The notes under the pieces were generated by a model. The model saw only the letters and a list, made by a program, of their open reading frames with translations. It did not search any database and was not told the DNA's origin. A stretch of 64,000 nucleotides of DNA from NCBI GenBank assembly GCA_016801845.1, contig CM028923.1:16003679-16067678 (forward strand), read 5' to 3'. Position numbers and translations under genes: made by a program. This DNA is from Polydactylus sextarius. Taxonomy: Eukaryota; Chordata; Actinopteri; Polynemidae. Shown here piece by piece: positions 24,032 to 36,700 of this stretch (position 1 is its first letter; the number at the start of each line of letters is the position of its first letter).

Positions 24032-27000
24032 ATGATCCGTCCGTTGATGATGTGCTTCGTCCTCTGCGTCGTGTACGCCAGCAGCAAACCCACGGAGAAG
24101 AAGAATCGAGTTCACGACGAACCTCTCAGTCACCTCGAGCACGACGACAACAAGAACTACGACTACGACCACGAAGCTTTTCTGGGCAAAGATGAAGCCA
24201 AAACCTTTGACAACCTGTCGCCGGAGGAGAGCAAGAGGAGGCTGGGGTGAGTTCAGACATCACAGCTGTAAAACTGACACCACCTGCCTCCTCATCACCC
24301 TGATGTTACCACATCAGTTTGATTCAGCTTTTAGAGTTATAATAGAGAGGAGGCAACAGTTCCCACAGTGAGCAGCAGCTGGCGACAGAGTGAAGAGAAA
24401 AAAAACTCCTTCAACAGGAAGAAACGTCCAGAAGCAGACACAGAGTGGGACAGGTGAAAAGAGAAAAGAAAAAAAAAAAGAAAGGGATGAAAGAAGAGAG
24501 GGAGACAGGATTCATTTGATATTGTTGCAATCACGCTGCACAAGTTTGACTGTGCAAATATGAAGTCAGCACCCACAGATGTAATCGCTACTATCACGGC
24601 TGTTAAAGCAAAACACATGCAAATAGTCATCATAATACTAATGTAACTGTAGTCTAGGGTCCACGTCCTGCAGAAGGAGACGGGACAGAGACAGGAAGTG
24701 CACAGTGCATCATGTTACACTGTGACAACTGTAGAAAAGTGTCATGTTTTTTCATCTTAATGACAAAGATCAGTCACAGATCAGACTCTGCACATGCAGC
24801 TGAGTGACACGTGTAACTGTCACAACATTTTTTTGCGCAGGTATTTCTTCCTGTAAACCTGTCTAGTTGCTGGAAATATTCAAGGTTTATATTTCCTGCT
24901 TCAACTGGTCCAACTAGTTCAGGACTTGTTGTTTTTGTCTTAGTTTACTCAGAGTTAGTTGCTTATTTAACTGTTTTCTCCTTGGGCGTCTATTAGGAGT
25001 AAAACACACACACACACACATTCCAAGAGGTCACCCTTGGAATATATGGAATATTTATATACATAAAACTTAAGCTATCCATTTACAAAGGAATCACGGT
25101 CGCGAATACAGGATACATGTATGCTGTTAACACTGTTTTACCAAAACTAATTCAAATACATCTGTCAAAGTATTGAGACAGGTTCCATATCACCAGGTAC
25201 AGTATAGACATACAGTACTATAGTGTACACCTGTTTGTACAATAGCTGCTACTTTGACTAACTTCAGGAAATCTTGGTTGGTCTAGTATTGGTTGGTGTC
25301 AGCTCCATTAATCACAGCCTCTGTTACATACTGAAAAAACTACAACCTCTTCTAGTGGTTGTTTATTCAGTCTTTTATGTTTATGAATTTCTCCGTTTGC
25401 TCATTTAGTGACGCAGACTCAACAACTGGAGACTAAATGTTAAAGATGAAGTTTTTCTGATTCTGTAGTGAAAAAGTCTTTAACAAATCTAAGACACCAT
25501 GGACAGGTTGTTTATAAAATGATATCAGTTTATCACTGTTTTTGAGTTTATTCTTGTTTGAGTTGAATGATGAACAAAACAAACTTTTGACTGTAAAAGA
25601 AACATTATTGAAGCTGTGTTTTTGTCTCTGCAGCATCATCGTGGACAAGATCGACAGCAGCAAAGACGGTTTTGTCTCTGAGGAGGAGCTGAAGACCTGG
25701 ATCAGAGCGGCTCAGAAGAAACATATACTGGACAGCGTGGAGCATCAGTGGGGTGACTTCGACACCAACAACGACGGCGTGATCTCCTGGGAGGAGTATA
25801 AGAACGCGACGTACGGAAGTTATCTGGGTAAATTTAAAGTTTTTTGTTTTTATTAATGATCACACAGACGGAGACTGTTTTCACCATCACGTGTGTCAAA
25901 CAGCTTCTGATCAGTTCTATTGATCCTCTGACAGACGACCCTCAGATCGACACTGAATACAACTACACCCAGATGATGCTGAGGGACGAGAGACGCTTCA
26001 AAGTCGCAGACACCAATGGAGATTTGATCGCAGACAAAAAGGAGTTCACCGCTTTCCTTCATCCTGAAGATCATGAACATATGAAGCACATTGTTGTCCT
26101 GGTGAGAGTGATGTCATTAAGCTGGTGTTTACACATCTATTGTCTCTTCCTGGTCTCGCTCTTTTCTTTCTCCCCCTTCGCCCCTCCTTCCTCCCCTCCC
26201 TTTCCTCTTTCTCTTCTCTTTTCTCTGTCGTGCTTTCACTCTAACCGGTCGAGGTGGATGACCGTTCACTCTCAATTTGGTTCTAAAGGTTTCTTCCTGT
26301 TAAAAGGAGGTTTAAAGTATTTCCTCCATTGTGCTGCTCATTGTGGAAAATGTTGACTTTCACTGTTCTGTAATGTAAAGTGCCTTGAAATAAATGCTTT
26401 TACGATTTGGCACTATATAAAGAAAACTGACTTAACATGATGTCATGTGATCACGTGATCATCACACTGTGTTTGATATGTTTATTCTAAATTTCATCTG
26501 CTCATTGTCACAGGAAACGATGGAGGACATCGACAAGAACGGAGATGGTTTCATCGACCTGCAGGAGTACATCGGTAAGAGGAGATGTTAACCCCACTCA
26601 CGATGTTTACCACAAACTCAGGTTATAACTTCTACAGAGTCAGAGACACATCAGGTGTTTCAGGGTGATCTGACACCTGGTGTTTCAGTCCTGGTCCTGG
26701 TGGAGTTCTGACCTACATGTTTCAGATGTTCTGCTCCAACAGACCCATTCAAATAACAGGATTGTTATCAGGCTTCATCAGAGCAGGAAACAAGCTGATC
26801 CCCTCTAAGAAAATTACACCAAAAAACAAATGATCCAGGCTTATTCCACAAAATGTGTCTGAGCTCAGTTTCATAGAGAACATTTGAACCTGTGGCGATG
26901 ACTTCAGTGATGTTTTTGCTTTTGCCTCAACTTTTATTTCTAGTTTATATCAAAGCGTGTCTTTCACTTCAGAAACTGTCCACATGTTGCTCAACTTTTT

Positions 27001-27826
27001 TTCTTTTTAAACGTTGTTGTTCAGTCTCAGTTAGAGGCATTTGGATTTCACACTCCTCAATATCTGATGTTTTCTGGCAGCAGACGTCTCCATCGTCCCT
27101 GTAATGATGGGCCAATCATGGCTCTTTTTGAATTTGCATATCCTTGTCTTTTATGTTTCATTGACTATTTGTTGTTTAATATGGGCTGACACTGGGAGAA
27201 GTAAAATAAACAATTCATAACATGTTGGTATGTTTTAGGATGAAATCTATGCTGTGGTTTATAAATGAAGCTCCAGGACTGAAGACGGCGGTGATAGAAT
27301 TAGTAAAGTCAGTTAATTCAATTGATGTGACTGCACCTGAAGAGAAGTCCAGTCTGTGACCATTTAAGCAGACTAAAGGTTTATTCCTCAACTGTTACTG
27401 AGTCTCCTCTGATCTTTGACCAGGTGACATGTTCAACCCAGAGAACAGTGAAGACGAACCAGAGTGGGTGACGTCAGAACGTCAACAGTTTGCAGAATTC
27501 AGAGACAAAAACAACGACGGCAAAATGGACAAAGAGGAAACGTTGGATTGGATTCTTCCGTCTGATTACGACCACGCTGAAGCTGAAACCAAACACCTGC
27601 TGCACGAGTCCGACACCAACAGGGTTAGTGATGGAACTTTTTGATCACGTTCACTTTGTAACTGTGCTGTACTGTAAAGTACTTGTCTAAAATGTGGATT
27701 TATGTCTTTTTTTTTGTTCAGGATGGAAAACTGACCAAGGCAGAAATTCTGGACAAATACGACATGTTTGTTGGAAGTCAGGTGACGGACTTCGGTGATG
27801 CTTTACTACGTCACGATGAGTTCTAG
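24032..27826 (+). CDS. calu: Calumenin (ER luminal EF-hand protein, CREC family)
   Basis: Calumenin binds Ca2+ with low affinity in the ER and secretory pathway and modulates SERCA2, the ryanodine receptor and vitamin K-dependent carboxylation. Exons: 24032-24246, 25634-25827, 25935-26101, 26514-26574, 27424-27623, 27722-27826. All phases close, giving 313 residues (human 315). A signal peptide covers residues 1 to about 18 (MIRPLMMCFVLCVVYASS), followed by the mature start KPTEKK. EF loops lie at about 79-90, 115-126, 162-173, 199-210, 240-251 and 276-287. Loop 1 is DSSKDGFVSEEE, with Ser at position 3 where human has Asp. N-glycosylation sequons are NAT (129) and NYT (146). The protein ends RHDEF, the calumenin-type ER retrieval signal. 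That tail and the overall match separate it from reticulocalbins (HDEL). Teleosts often have two copies (a and b); I cannot tell which this is. Confidence 0.96.
26140..26430 (+). repeat. Degenerate fish interspersed repeat in a calu intron
   Basis: The block begins in a C/T-rich run, then reads AACCGGTCGAGGTGGATGACC, GGTTTCTTCCTGTTAAAAGG, AAAGTGCCTTGAAATAAATG and TTTGGCACTATATAAAGAAAA. This order of motifs belongs to a very common teleost interspersed repeat (SINE-like, ending GGCGCTATATAAATAAA). The copy is old and diverged. Confidence 0.6.
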
Positions 27827-28179
27827 AGACCACAATCGATTTTAGACGGAAAACATGATTTTACTGTTTTGAAGAAAATGTATTTTGTAAACTAAGAGAA
27901 GGGAGAAGATTTGTGTGTTTACATTTGGTTTAAGATCTGGAGACTTGTGTTACATTTAGACGATCAGCAATGTAAAAACAACTTTGACCGACCAGTTTCA
28001 TCTTTGCACTTCTTTCAGTCACATTTTTTTTTTTTTTTTTAACTTTTTACATTTTGTTTGTGTTTGTTTGTGACACAAAATGTCTTTGAGATATTTCTAT
28101 TTTTCTTATTGAATGTTTTTATTTCCTGGTCTGGGTTTCAGGGATCAGGGATCAATTTGCTGGTCTTTCTAAGACCAGC

Positions 28180-28226
<47 letters not shown>

Positions 28227-28590
28227 CAATCATTTAATGTTAAAATGTTGAAGGAGATGAGACAAAGTGATGAGAGCTTTGAAAACAAATGTTCACGTTT
28301 CATATCACTGAAAATGAGTGACTCACGTTTTGGACCTTATAATGTTTACACCCATAAAAAATATGACATGTTTGTTTTCACTGAATTTGCTTTGTAACAC
28401 GTCACTGCAGAAGAAACTTTATTAAATGGTGAAGCAACATTTTCAATATTTTTAAATGAAGATGTTGTGCAGTGAAGTACACGTTGTTGTATTCACACGT
28501 TTTGTCACGTTTGCTAAGTCCACACAGATTTTTTTTTTTTTTTCTTTTCAGTTTGGTTCCAAACGTCAATAAACGTGGAGCTGATTCACT
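27827..28590 (+). other. calu: calu 3' UTR with ATT microsatellite and poly(A) signal
   Basis: The UTR runs from the stop to an AATAAA at 28,568-28,573. It contains a T-run near 28,026-28,040, a duplicated GGGATCA and a (TTA)n tract at about 28,180-28,225. The following 400 bases up to the tnpo3 promoter show no exon. Confidence 0.65.
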
Positions 28591-29081
28591 GTAACAAAAT
28601 GGATGCATTTTGTTCTGTCTAATGAGCTTTTCACATTAAAAGTCCCCCAACAGTTTACAGTGTGTTGTGATAATTCAATTTATTCATTTGACCAGCATGC
28701 ACCTATGAAAGGAGGTACTACTAATAAGAACAACAACAACAACTGTGAGTTGTCACATGTTCAACCTGAGACTGATGCTGTCCTAGTTAAAGCGCTGATA
28801 GAGATTTAATAATTGTAATTTTTCACTTTCACTGGTTGAAATGAAGAAAATGATGACTCTGAATTAAGTTTGATGCATTTTGAATAAATTATTATTATTA
28901 TTAATCTTTAAATACGTTTCTCTATAAACCAAAGCGGATAAACTGAGACATTTTTGTGATAAATGCGATAAATTGTTTGTTAATATTAAAGTGAAGATTT
29001 TCTGACAGGGCGGAACTAATGTTCCCGCCTGTGTTTCCTGTCGGGACTGGATCGTGGTGGCACACGGGAAGCCTGTGCGAG

Positions 29082-29108
29082 ATGGCGGTCGACGCTCAGA
29101 CCGTGTAG
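29082..29108 (+). promoter_or_regulatory. YY1-like element / nine-codon upstream ORF in tnpo3 leader
   Basis: GAGATGGCGGTC at about 29,080 fits a YY1 core (AAGATGGCGGC), often found at the start site of TATA-less housekeeping promoters. Its ATG opens a short ORF (MAVDAQTV, then TAG), 67 bp before the tnpo3 ATG. Whether it acts as a DNA element, a translated upstream ORF or both cannot be read from sequence. Confidence 0.45.
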
Positions 29109-29175
29109 GATTCTTTCGGATCCGCCGCGCTGGTTTAGTTTCTGCCTTATTTTATCCCTGCTTCTGATCCGAGGT

Positions 29176-30735
29176 ATGGAGGGGGGCAAACCCAGCCTGG
29201 CCCTGGTCTACCAGGCGGTCCAAGCCCTTTACCACGACCCGGACCCGGCCGGGAAGGAGCGAGCTTCGGTGTGGCTCGGAGAGCTCCAGAGATCGGTAAG
29301 AAAATGGGAGAGGCCGGGAATCGGAGCCGGGGAACGGCGGAGTGAAGGGCGGTGGCGTCCGAGAGTGGTTTCATGTTGTCTGTCGGGACCGGGTCTAAAG
29401 TGTTTTTCTGTAAAAATACCGGGTGAAGAGAAATGCGCAGTCTCAGAGGAGCCGCTGGCTCCCGTTAGCATCACAGCTAAACCAAGCTAGCTAAATGAAT
29501 GGACGAAAACACAGACTGTTAGCTGTGTAATAGCTTGATTAGCTGTGTGCTGTTTAATGCTGACCTCACCACACTGTACAGTTCATCGCAGTGTGTTTTC
29601 TGTCTAAATAAGAAAATGACGCTGTTTCTGACGGAGGTTCCGTGTTTTAGTCTCTGAGGGTTTGCGCAGGCCTGCTGCACACTGCTAGCTGCTAGCATGT
29701 TAGCATGCTAATATCACTGCTGCGGTAAAGTTCTGACTCTGACTTCCTGTAGCTCAGATCCGTGTTTATCTCTGGTTTATGGGCCCGAACTAGAAACTCA
29801 CCAGAAACCTCCCAGCTGCTGCTGTAGCTGCTCTTTGAACAATCAACAGAAACTGTTTCAGCCAAACTCAGAGGTTCAGGTTCAGATTTAGTCTGATGAC
29901 GGAAGAATTCATACAAATTACCACGTAGGCGTTAACGTTGAAGTGAGAGCCGAAGTAGTGATCAGGATTGGGACCATAGTTTAGGTTTACAACTTTAGAT
30001 GTGTTGTATCATTGTTCCCCTTTGTGCCAAGTGAAGGCCTAGGCGATCTGTGATAGACCTGGTCCTGCAGGGTCCAGTCCTACAGGGTCTGGTCCTGATT
30101 AGTCTCTAATAGCTGGCTGATGCAGACTGGATGTTTCCAGCATTTTAGTCTGTGACTTGGACTCACAGTCTGCTTGTGTCTGTCAGCAGGAAACAGTTAC
30201 CACATCAGAAACATACAGCATGGTAACACTCACCCGACTGTGTTACCTGTAGCACCATTGTTGAGTTTTATGAAAACAGATCAGACGTTCTAGCATCAGA
30301 ATGAATGTGTTTGTCTGAGACACGACAACATCTGTCCCTCTGAGACGTTTCCTGAACACGAGACTGATCTGTGATGGTTGCATTGGCTCTGATTGGTCGA
30401 CCGATCAATTTACAGTTGTTGTGAATCAGCAGAGTTAAAAACCAGGGAAGAACTAGAAATTCTTGGTGGATACCAGTCAGCATTTAGATACTGATTTTTA
30501 TTTTATTTTTTTTGTAATGTTGTGTTTTGGTTTAATTCATTTCACAGAGAAGCAAAGAATCATTCTAAAAATCCAGCCCACAATCTCACGATCTTAAAAT
30601 GATCTTTAATAACTTGATTTGTTTTAGGTGAGTGAAAAACTCCCAACTGGTGGACATCTCACTCTCACTTTGAAAATAAACCACGCCTTTCAGGTTCTTG
30701 CATCATACTACAGCCAGTTCTATCTATCTCTCTCT

Positions 30736-30780
<45 letters not shown>

Positions 30781-33700
30781 CTGTAGCTGCTACAGTCTGA
30801 GTTTGACTGTAAAATAACCAGAACATCAGCCACTGTTGTGAGAATTCAATTTTATTTACCAGTTGTAGGCAACAAAGAGAATATCGCAACTGAACAAAAT
30901 GTTTATAAAGTGTGAAAATGACCACTTGTTGAGATGAAGTCATTAAAGAATTTTTAAATGTAAAAAAAAAAAAAACCTGAAACTTAAATCACGGTTTGAA
31001 ACTCATTTTGAAGTATATTTACTGTAAACCACCAAAATGATTAATGGGTCAGATTATATAAAATATTTAAATATTTAATCTCATCATTTATCTGTTTATA
31101 ATCATCACACTGAGATTGGTTTAATCAATAATGTTTGTTTTTGCTGATCAGCTGATCAGAGCTTGTCACTGCTGACAGATCATTAATCACTGTGTGTGGT
31201 GGTGCCTCCTGATGTTCTCCTGCAGACAGACGCTCTGAGACCTAGTCCACCTCACTGATGAGCCTGATATCACAGTGATGTCATCAGCCTGTTAACTAGC
31301 ACAGATGGTTTTCACCTCCTGTAGACCGCTATGACATCACTTCCTGTCCTGTCCTCAGATGTACGCGTGGGAGATCTCAGACCAGCTGCTGCAGCTCAAA
31401 CAGGACGTAGAGTCGTGTTACTTCGCCGCTCAGACGATGAAGATGAAGATCCAGACCTCGTTCTATGAGCTTCCTCAGGAGACCCACAATGCACTGCGAG
31501 ACTCTCTGCTGACCCACATCCAGAACCTCAAAGACCTGTCCCCCATCATCGTCACACAGGTCAGTTACACCGCTTGAATACCAGGGTCAGGACCTGGTTC
31601 TAACCAGAACCTCAGATGGTTGTGTCAGTCTCTGAGAGCGGAGATGACACGTTGTGGTGAACGTGGCATCACATTTGACTGTGCAACACAAACAGTCTCT
31701 CTGTGTCAACACCAGCAGTTATTTCCTCATCAACCCAACAAACATCTGCTCAAAACAACTTCAATCTGACAGGAAACTGATCATGCATCATTTATTGATA
31801 TGTGAGAAGTTAACAAATATTGAAACCATGATTCGATTCTATAGTTATTGACTGTCTAATGTTTGCAGCCTCTGCCTGAAGGTCAGACTGACCATTTACA
31901 TTTTTGACACTTATATTTTAACTAGCTCTTTATTTTTGTCTGAAGTGTCAAAACAAGTAAGAAGTTGTTTGAATTCAGCAAACGGTCTGTGATGGGTGGA
32001 TCTGATTGGTCGATTTGTCTTTTTTCTGTCAGCTTGCTTTAGCAATCGCAGATCTGGCTCTTCAGATGGCTTCGTGGAAGGGATGCGTTCACACACTCAT
32101 AGAAAAGTAAGAACTCGCATATCATCACGTCTGAGGCAAAGTGTTCACTACAGACAGGAAGTGACAACAGTAGCAACAATAATAACACAGAACACTGTGA
32201 TCCACACAACTGTAGTCGTCCTTTCTGACTCACCTGTCCTTCCCTCAGGTACAACAGCGACATCAGCTCGCTGCCCTTCCTGGTAGAGATTCTCACTGTG
32301 CTGCCAGAGGAAGTTCACAGTCGTTCTCTACGAATCGGAGCCAATCGGAGGACAGAAATCATTGAGGATTTGGCGTATTACTCCAGCACCGTGGTCACTC
32401 TGCTGGTCTGTTATCACCCTCATCTCTCTCTGTTAGATTCTACTGTTAGCATGCTAACCAGCTAGCCAGACGATTTTATTCTGATTGTGCTGTTTGTGTT
32501 CGATCTCAGACGACGTGTGTGGAGAAGACGGGTAACGATGAGAAGATGCTCATCAAAGTGTTTCGCTGTTTGGGCAGCTGGTTCAACCTGGGCGTCCTGG
32601 ACAGTAACTTCATGGCCAGTAATCAGCTGCTCATGGTCCTTTTCCAAGTCCTGGTGAGTGTTGCTCTGCTTTCTACTCGTCTGACAGGTTTACGCCTGTG
32701 TCCTGTTTGAGGGCGGGGCAGAAAGCAGTGGTTTACAGCTGCACAAATTAAAACATAAAACGCCACGAGATACAATTGCCAGCGTCGTGAGCTGCAATAT
32801 ACTCATGAGAATTAAAGATGTTAAACGTATAAACCCGGTTTTTTTGCGCGTTTGGTTCCACAGCAGAGGGATGAAACTTCCACCAACCTCCACGAGGCGG
32901 CGTCGGACTGCGTCTGCTCGGCCCTCTACGCCATCGAAAACGTGGACACCAACATGGCGTTAGCTCTGCAGCTCTTTCAAGGCGTCCTGACGCTGGAGAC
33001 GGCCTATCACATGGCTGTGGCCAGAGAAGACCTGGACAAGTGAGGACACGCAGGAAACCTGTTTTTGGTTTTGCGATTTGTGAACTGTGTGCGTCATCGG
33101 TGTGTTTGTGATTTCTCTGCAGAGTGCTGAACTACTGCAGGATCTTCACCGAACTCTGTGAGACGTTTTTAGAGACGACGGTCAGGAGTCCCGGGCAGGG
33201 TATGGGAGATCTGAGGACACTGGAGCTGCTGCTGATCTGTGCAGGACACCCGCAGTACGAGGTACGAAAATAACCACAACGCTAGCTACATTCACACAAC
33301 ACGCACCACAAAAAAAAAAAATAACCACAACGCTAGCTACATTCACACAACACGCACCACAAAAAAAAAAAATAACCACAACGCTAGCTACATTCACACA
33401 AGAACACGCACCATGACACTCTTTAACCTCCAGTCTGTTCTGATCCAGGTTTTCAGATTTCCTTTTTCTCCATTTACTGTTTTAGTTTATTAACATCTTA
33501 CACTTCACATTCCAGTTAAGTTTTTATTCATTTCTTTTCATCCAGGTGGTGGAGATTTCCTTTAACTTCTGGTACCGACTCGGAGAACATCTCTATAAAA
33601 TAAACGACGCAGCGCTTCACACCATCTTCAGACCATACATCCAGAGACTTCTGCACTGCTTGGCTCGACACTGTCAGCTTGATCCAGACCATGTAAGACC

Positions 33701-36700
33701 CCAGATCGGGTTTCCACACAACCACCCGTCACTCATGAAATCCTGAACCTGAGCTTTAACTGTCAGGTGGTCTCTTCCATCTAAAAACAGGAAAGGTTCA
33801 ATGTAAAAAAACAAAACAAAACAAAAAAAACAACGAAACTAAACTGCTATAAAACATGTTCACCTTGACAGGAGGGAATCCCTGAGGACACCGATGACTT
33901 TGGAGAGTTCAGGATGAGGGTCTCTGACCTCGTTAAAGACGTCATTTTCCTGGTTGGATCCATGGAGTGTTTCTCTCAGGTAACTTCATTTTATAATCGA
34001 CATCACAGAAGAGAACTTGTTCTGCGCTTTCGGTTATATTTATCATTTGTGCTTTTATTCTCAGTTATATTCTACACTAAAAGAAGGAAATCCTCCCTGG
34101 GAAGTGACAGAAGCCGTTCTCTTCATCATGGCTGCCATTGCAAAAAGTGTCGATCCGTGAGTACCCGAGTCCGTTTGTCTTCGGAAGCTAAAGCCTGAAA
34201 TGTTGAAGAATTCACATTTTGTTATCGTCAGACCTTTAAAAGTTGTTCTCCTTCTTTCGCTTACTTCTCAGAGAGAACAACCCGACACTGTCAGAGGTTC
34301 TGCAGCAGGTGGTTTTGCTCCCTGAAAGCGTCCACATGGCCGTTCGATACACCAGCATCGAACTGGTCGGAGAGATGAGCGAAGTCGTGGACAGAAACCC
34401 AAGATTCCTCGGTAAGAAGACGCTCTGATGGCGATCTCAGTCAAACTCAGATTCCACTTCCAATGGTGGTCAGGTCTTTAATCAGGATGATCCTCAGATT
34501 CTTTGGCCCGAGTTTTCAGTAACATCAGACATTTATAGACTCGTTTAAAGAGTCAGTACAATCAACTGAGATATTTTATGGTTGACTATAGCTTTGATTT
34601 TTCTCCCATTAGACCCGGTGTTAAACTACCTGATGAAAGGCCTCAGAGAGAAACCTCTGGCGTCGGCAGCAGCCAAGGCGATCCACAACATCTGTTCAGT
34701 GTGCAGAGATCACATGGCTCAACACTTCCAGGGTCTGCTGGACATCGCTCGTGCCCTCGACTCTTTTGCACTGTCCACTGAGGCTGCTGTAGGACTGCTT
34801 AAAGGTATATTAGTGCGTCTGTCATTAACCGTGTGCGATGTGACATCAGAACTGACCGAACAGAGCTAATTTAACCTGTTGATTCATCTTTTTCACAGGT
34901 ACAGCTCTGGTCCTGGCTCGTCTTCCTCTGGAGAAAATTGCCGAATGTCTCAGTGATCTTTGTGCTGTTCAGGTCTTGGCTCTAAAAAAGGTCAGTCTCA
35001 TTGTATCCGTGACAATTAGACTGGGAAGAAAACAAATGAAAGAGCAGAAAATAAGCGAAAATAAAAACTTTCAAAATAAAACCAGATTTAATGTTTCTCT
35101 TTCAGCTTCTGGCAGAAGAATCCACAAACGGTAAATCAGCTGATCCCACCGTGTGGCTGGACAGGCTGGCTGTTATCTTCAGGTGAGTTTATCAGTTTCA
35201 TTTACCTGTAGCCAAACTTTATTCAAACCTCATGTAAATGAACAAACAGTAAACGATTTCATACATGTTGTTTATTGTCGTGTAGACACACAAATCCCAT
35301 TGTAGAGAACGGACAGACGCACCCCTGTCAGAAAGTTATCCAGGAGGTAACACCCGAGCTCTTATTTGAATATTTTATTAATGAAGCATGCGAGCTACCT
35401 GTAGGTGGGGTAATATGCTGTATAAGCACAGCTTGCCTGTGTATTTCGCCTGTAGATGATATTTGTGTCGTGTGACTCTGGTGTAGATTTGGCCCGTGCT
35501 GTCGGACACTCTGAACACGCATCAAGCTGATAACAGGATCGTGGAGCGATGTTGTCGCTGTCTCCGGTTCGCTGTGCGATGTGTCGGGAAGGGCTCCGCC
35601 TCCTTGCTGCAGCCACTCGTCACCCAGGTGAGACGGTTCCACCTGACTCGCTCCTAACTTATTTACGTTGAACCGTTTAATCAGCAGTTAATGTTCCTGT
35701 CGCGTTGCATTCCTCAGTTTATCCTGCAGGAGGGGCTTTTTGTCTGTTTCTTATTGTCTGTTGCATCATGTCTGTGGTGGCATTGACTTCATCATATCAT
35801 GTTCCTCTATTTTCTGCTGTTGTTCAGATGGTGAGTGTGTATCAGGTGTATCCACACTCCTGCTTCCTGTACCTGGGCAGCATCCTGGTGGATGAGTACG
35901 GTATGGAGGAAGGCTGCAGGCAGGGACTTCTCGACATGTTACAGGTAATGATGCGCCCTCCTGAGCTGACTGTAGAGCTGGGCGGTGCACCTGCTTTTAT
36001 TTTTGTTTTGATGTGATTTTTTTTCTTAAACCGCAATAGCGGTTTAAACCTCCTAAACAACGTTGGGAACTTAGCGGACTGTTTGAGGGGGGACCTTTTT
36101 CACTGCTGCACAGCTAAACACACTTGTAACAGAGCAGCTGTGTTAGTGGAGGTGTTGAGGTGAAAATGGACAGAGAGAAAGTTTTGAAACTGAAGCTGTG
36201 GCAGACGCTGAAGTTGAACATGATGACACAGAAGAACTTTATTTTAGTTGTCTGGAGATACTTTGGTGTTAAACAGTCAGACGTGAACCAAACATCTACT
36301 GCTGTTAGCAAATGCTGTGGAGCTACAGATAAGCAATTTACTGCACCGCCTTAACTGCAAACATGCTTTTGAGTACCAAGAAAATACAAAAAAAATACAG
36401 TAAAACCAGGATAATTTTGATTTTTTTGGTCATACTGTCCAGCAATATCTGACTGTTAAAATTAGATGATTTTGATGAAGATGATGATGGAAGTGACCTC
36501 TTCCTCCCCCAGGCTCTGTGCATGCCGACGTTCCAGCTCCTGGAGCAGCCAAACGGTTTGAGGAATCACCCCGACACCGTGGACGACCTGTTCCGATTGG
36601 CCACCAGGTGAGTCCAAAGCGTCGCCCCGGACCGACGGCGTCCGCTCTCCGAGGTTTTAAACGTCCTCTGACGCTTGAATCTGTTTCTGCTCAGGTTCGT

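Noticed and set aside
29176..29490. tnpo3 first exon extending past 29,295
   Set aside because: The frame stays open to 29,490 but conservation with TNPO3 stops at LGELQRS and a good donor (TCG|GTAAGA) lies there; the next exon continues MYAWEISDQ in phase.
33182..33493. Repeating ORFs on both strands with a 17-residue period
   Set aside because: They arise because the intronic minisatellite has a 51-bp period; real tnpo3 exons end at 33,261 and resume at 33,546.
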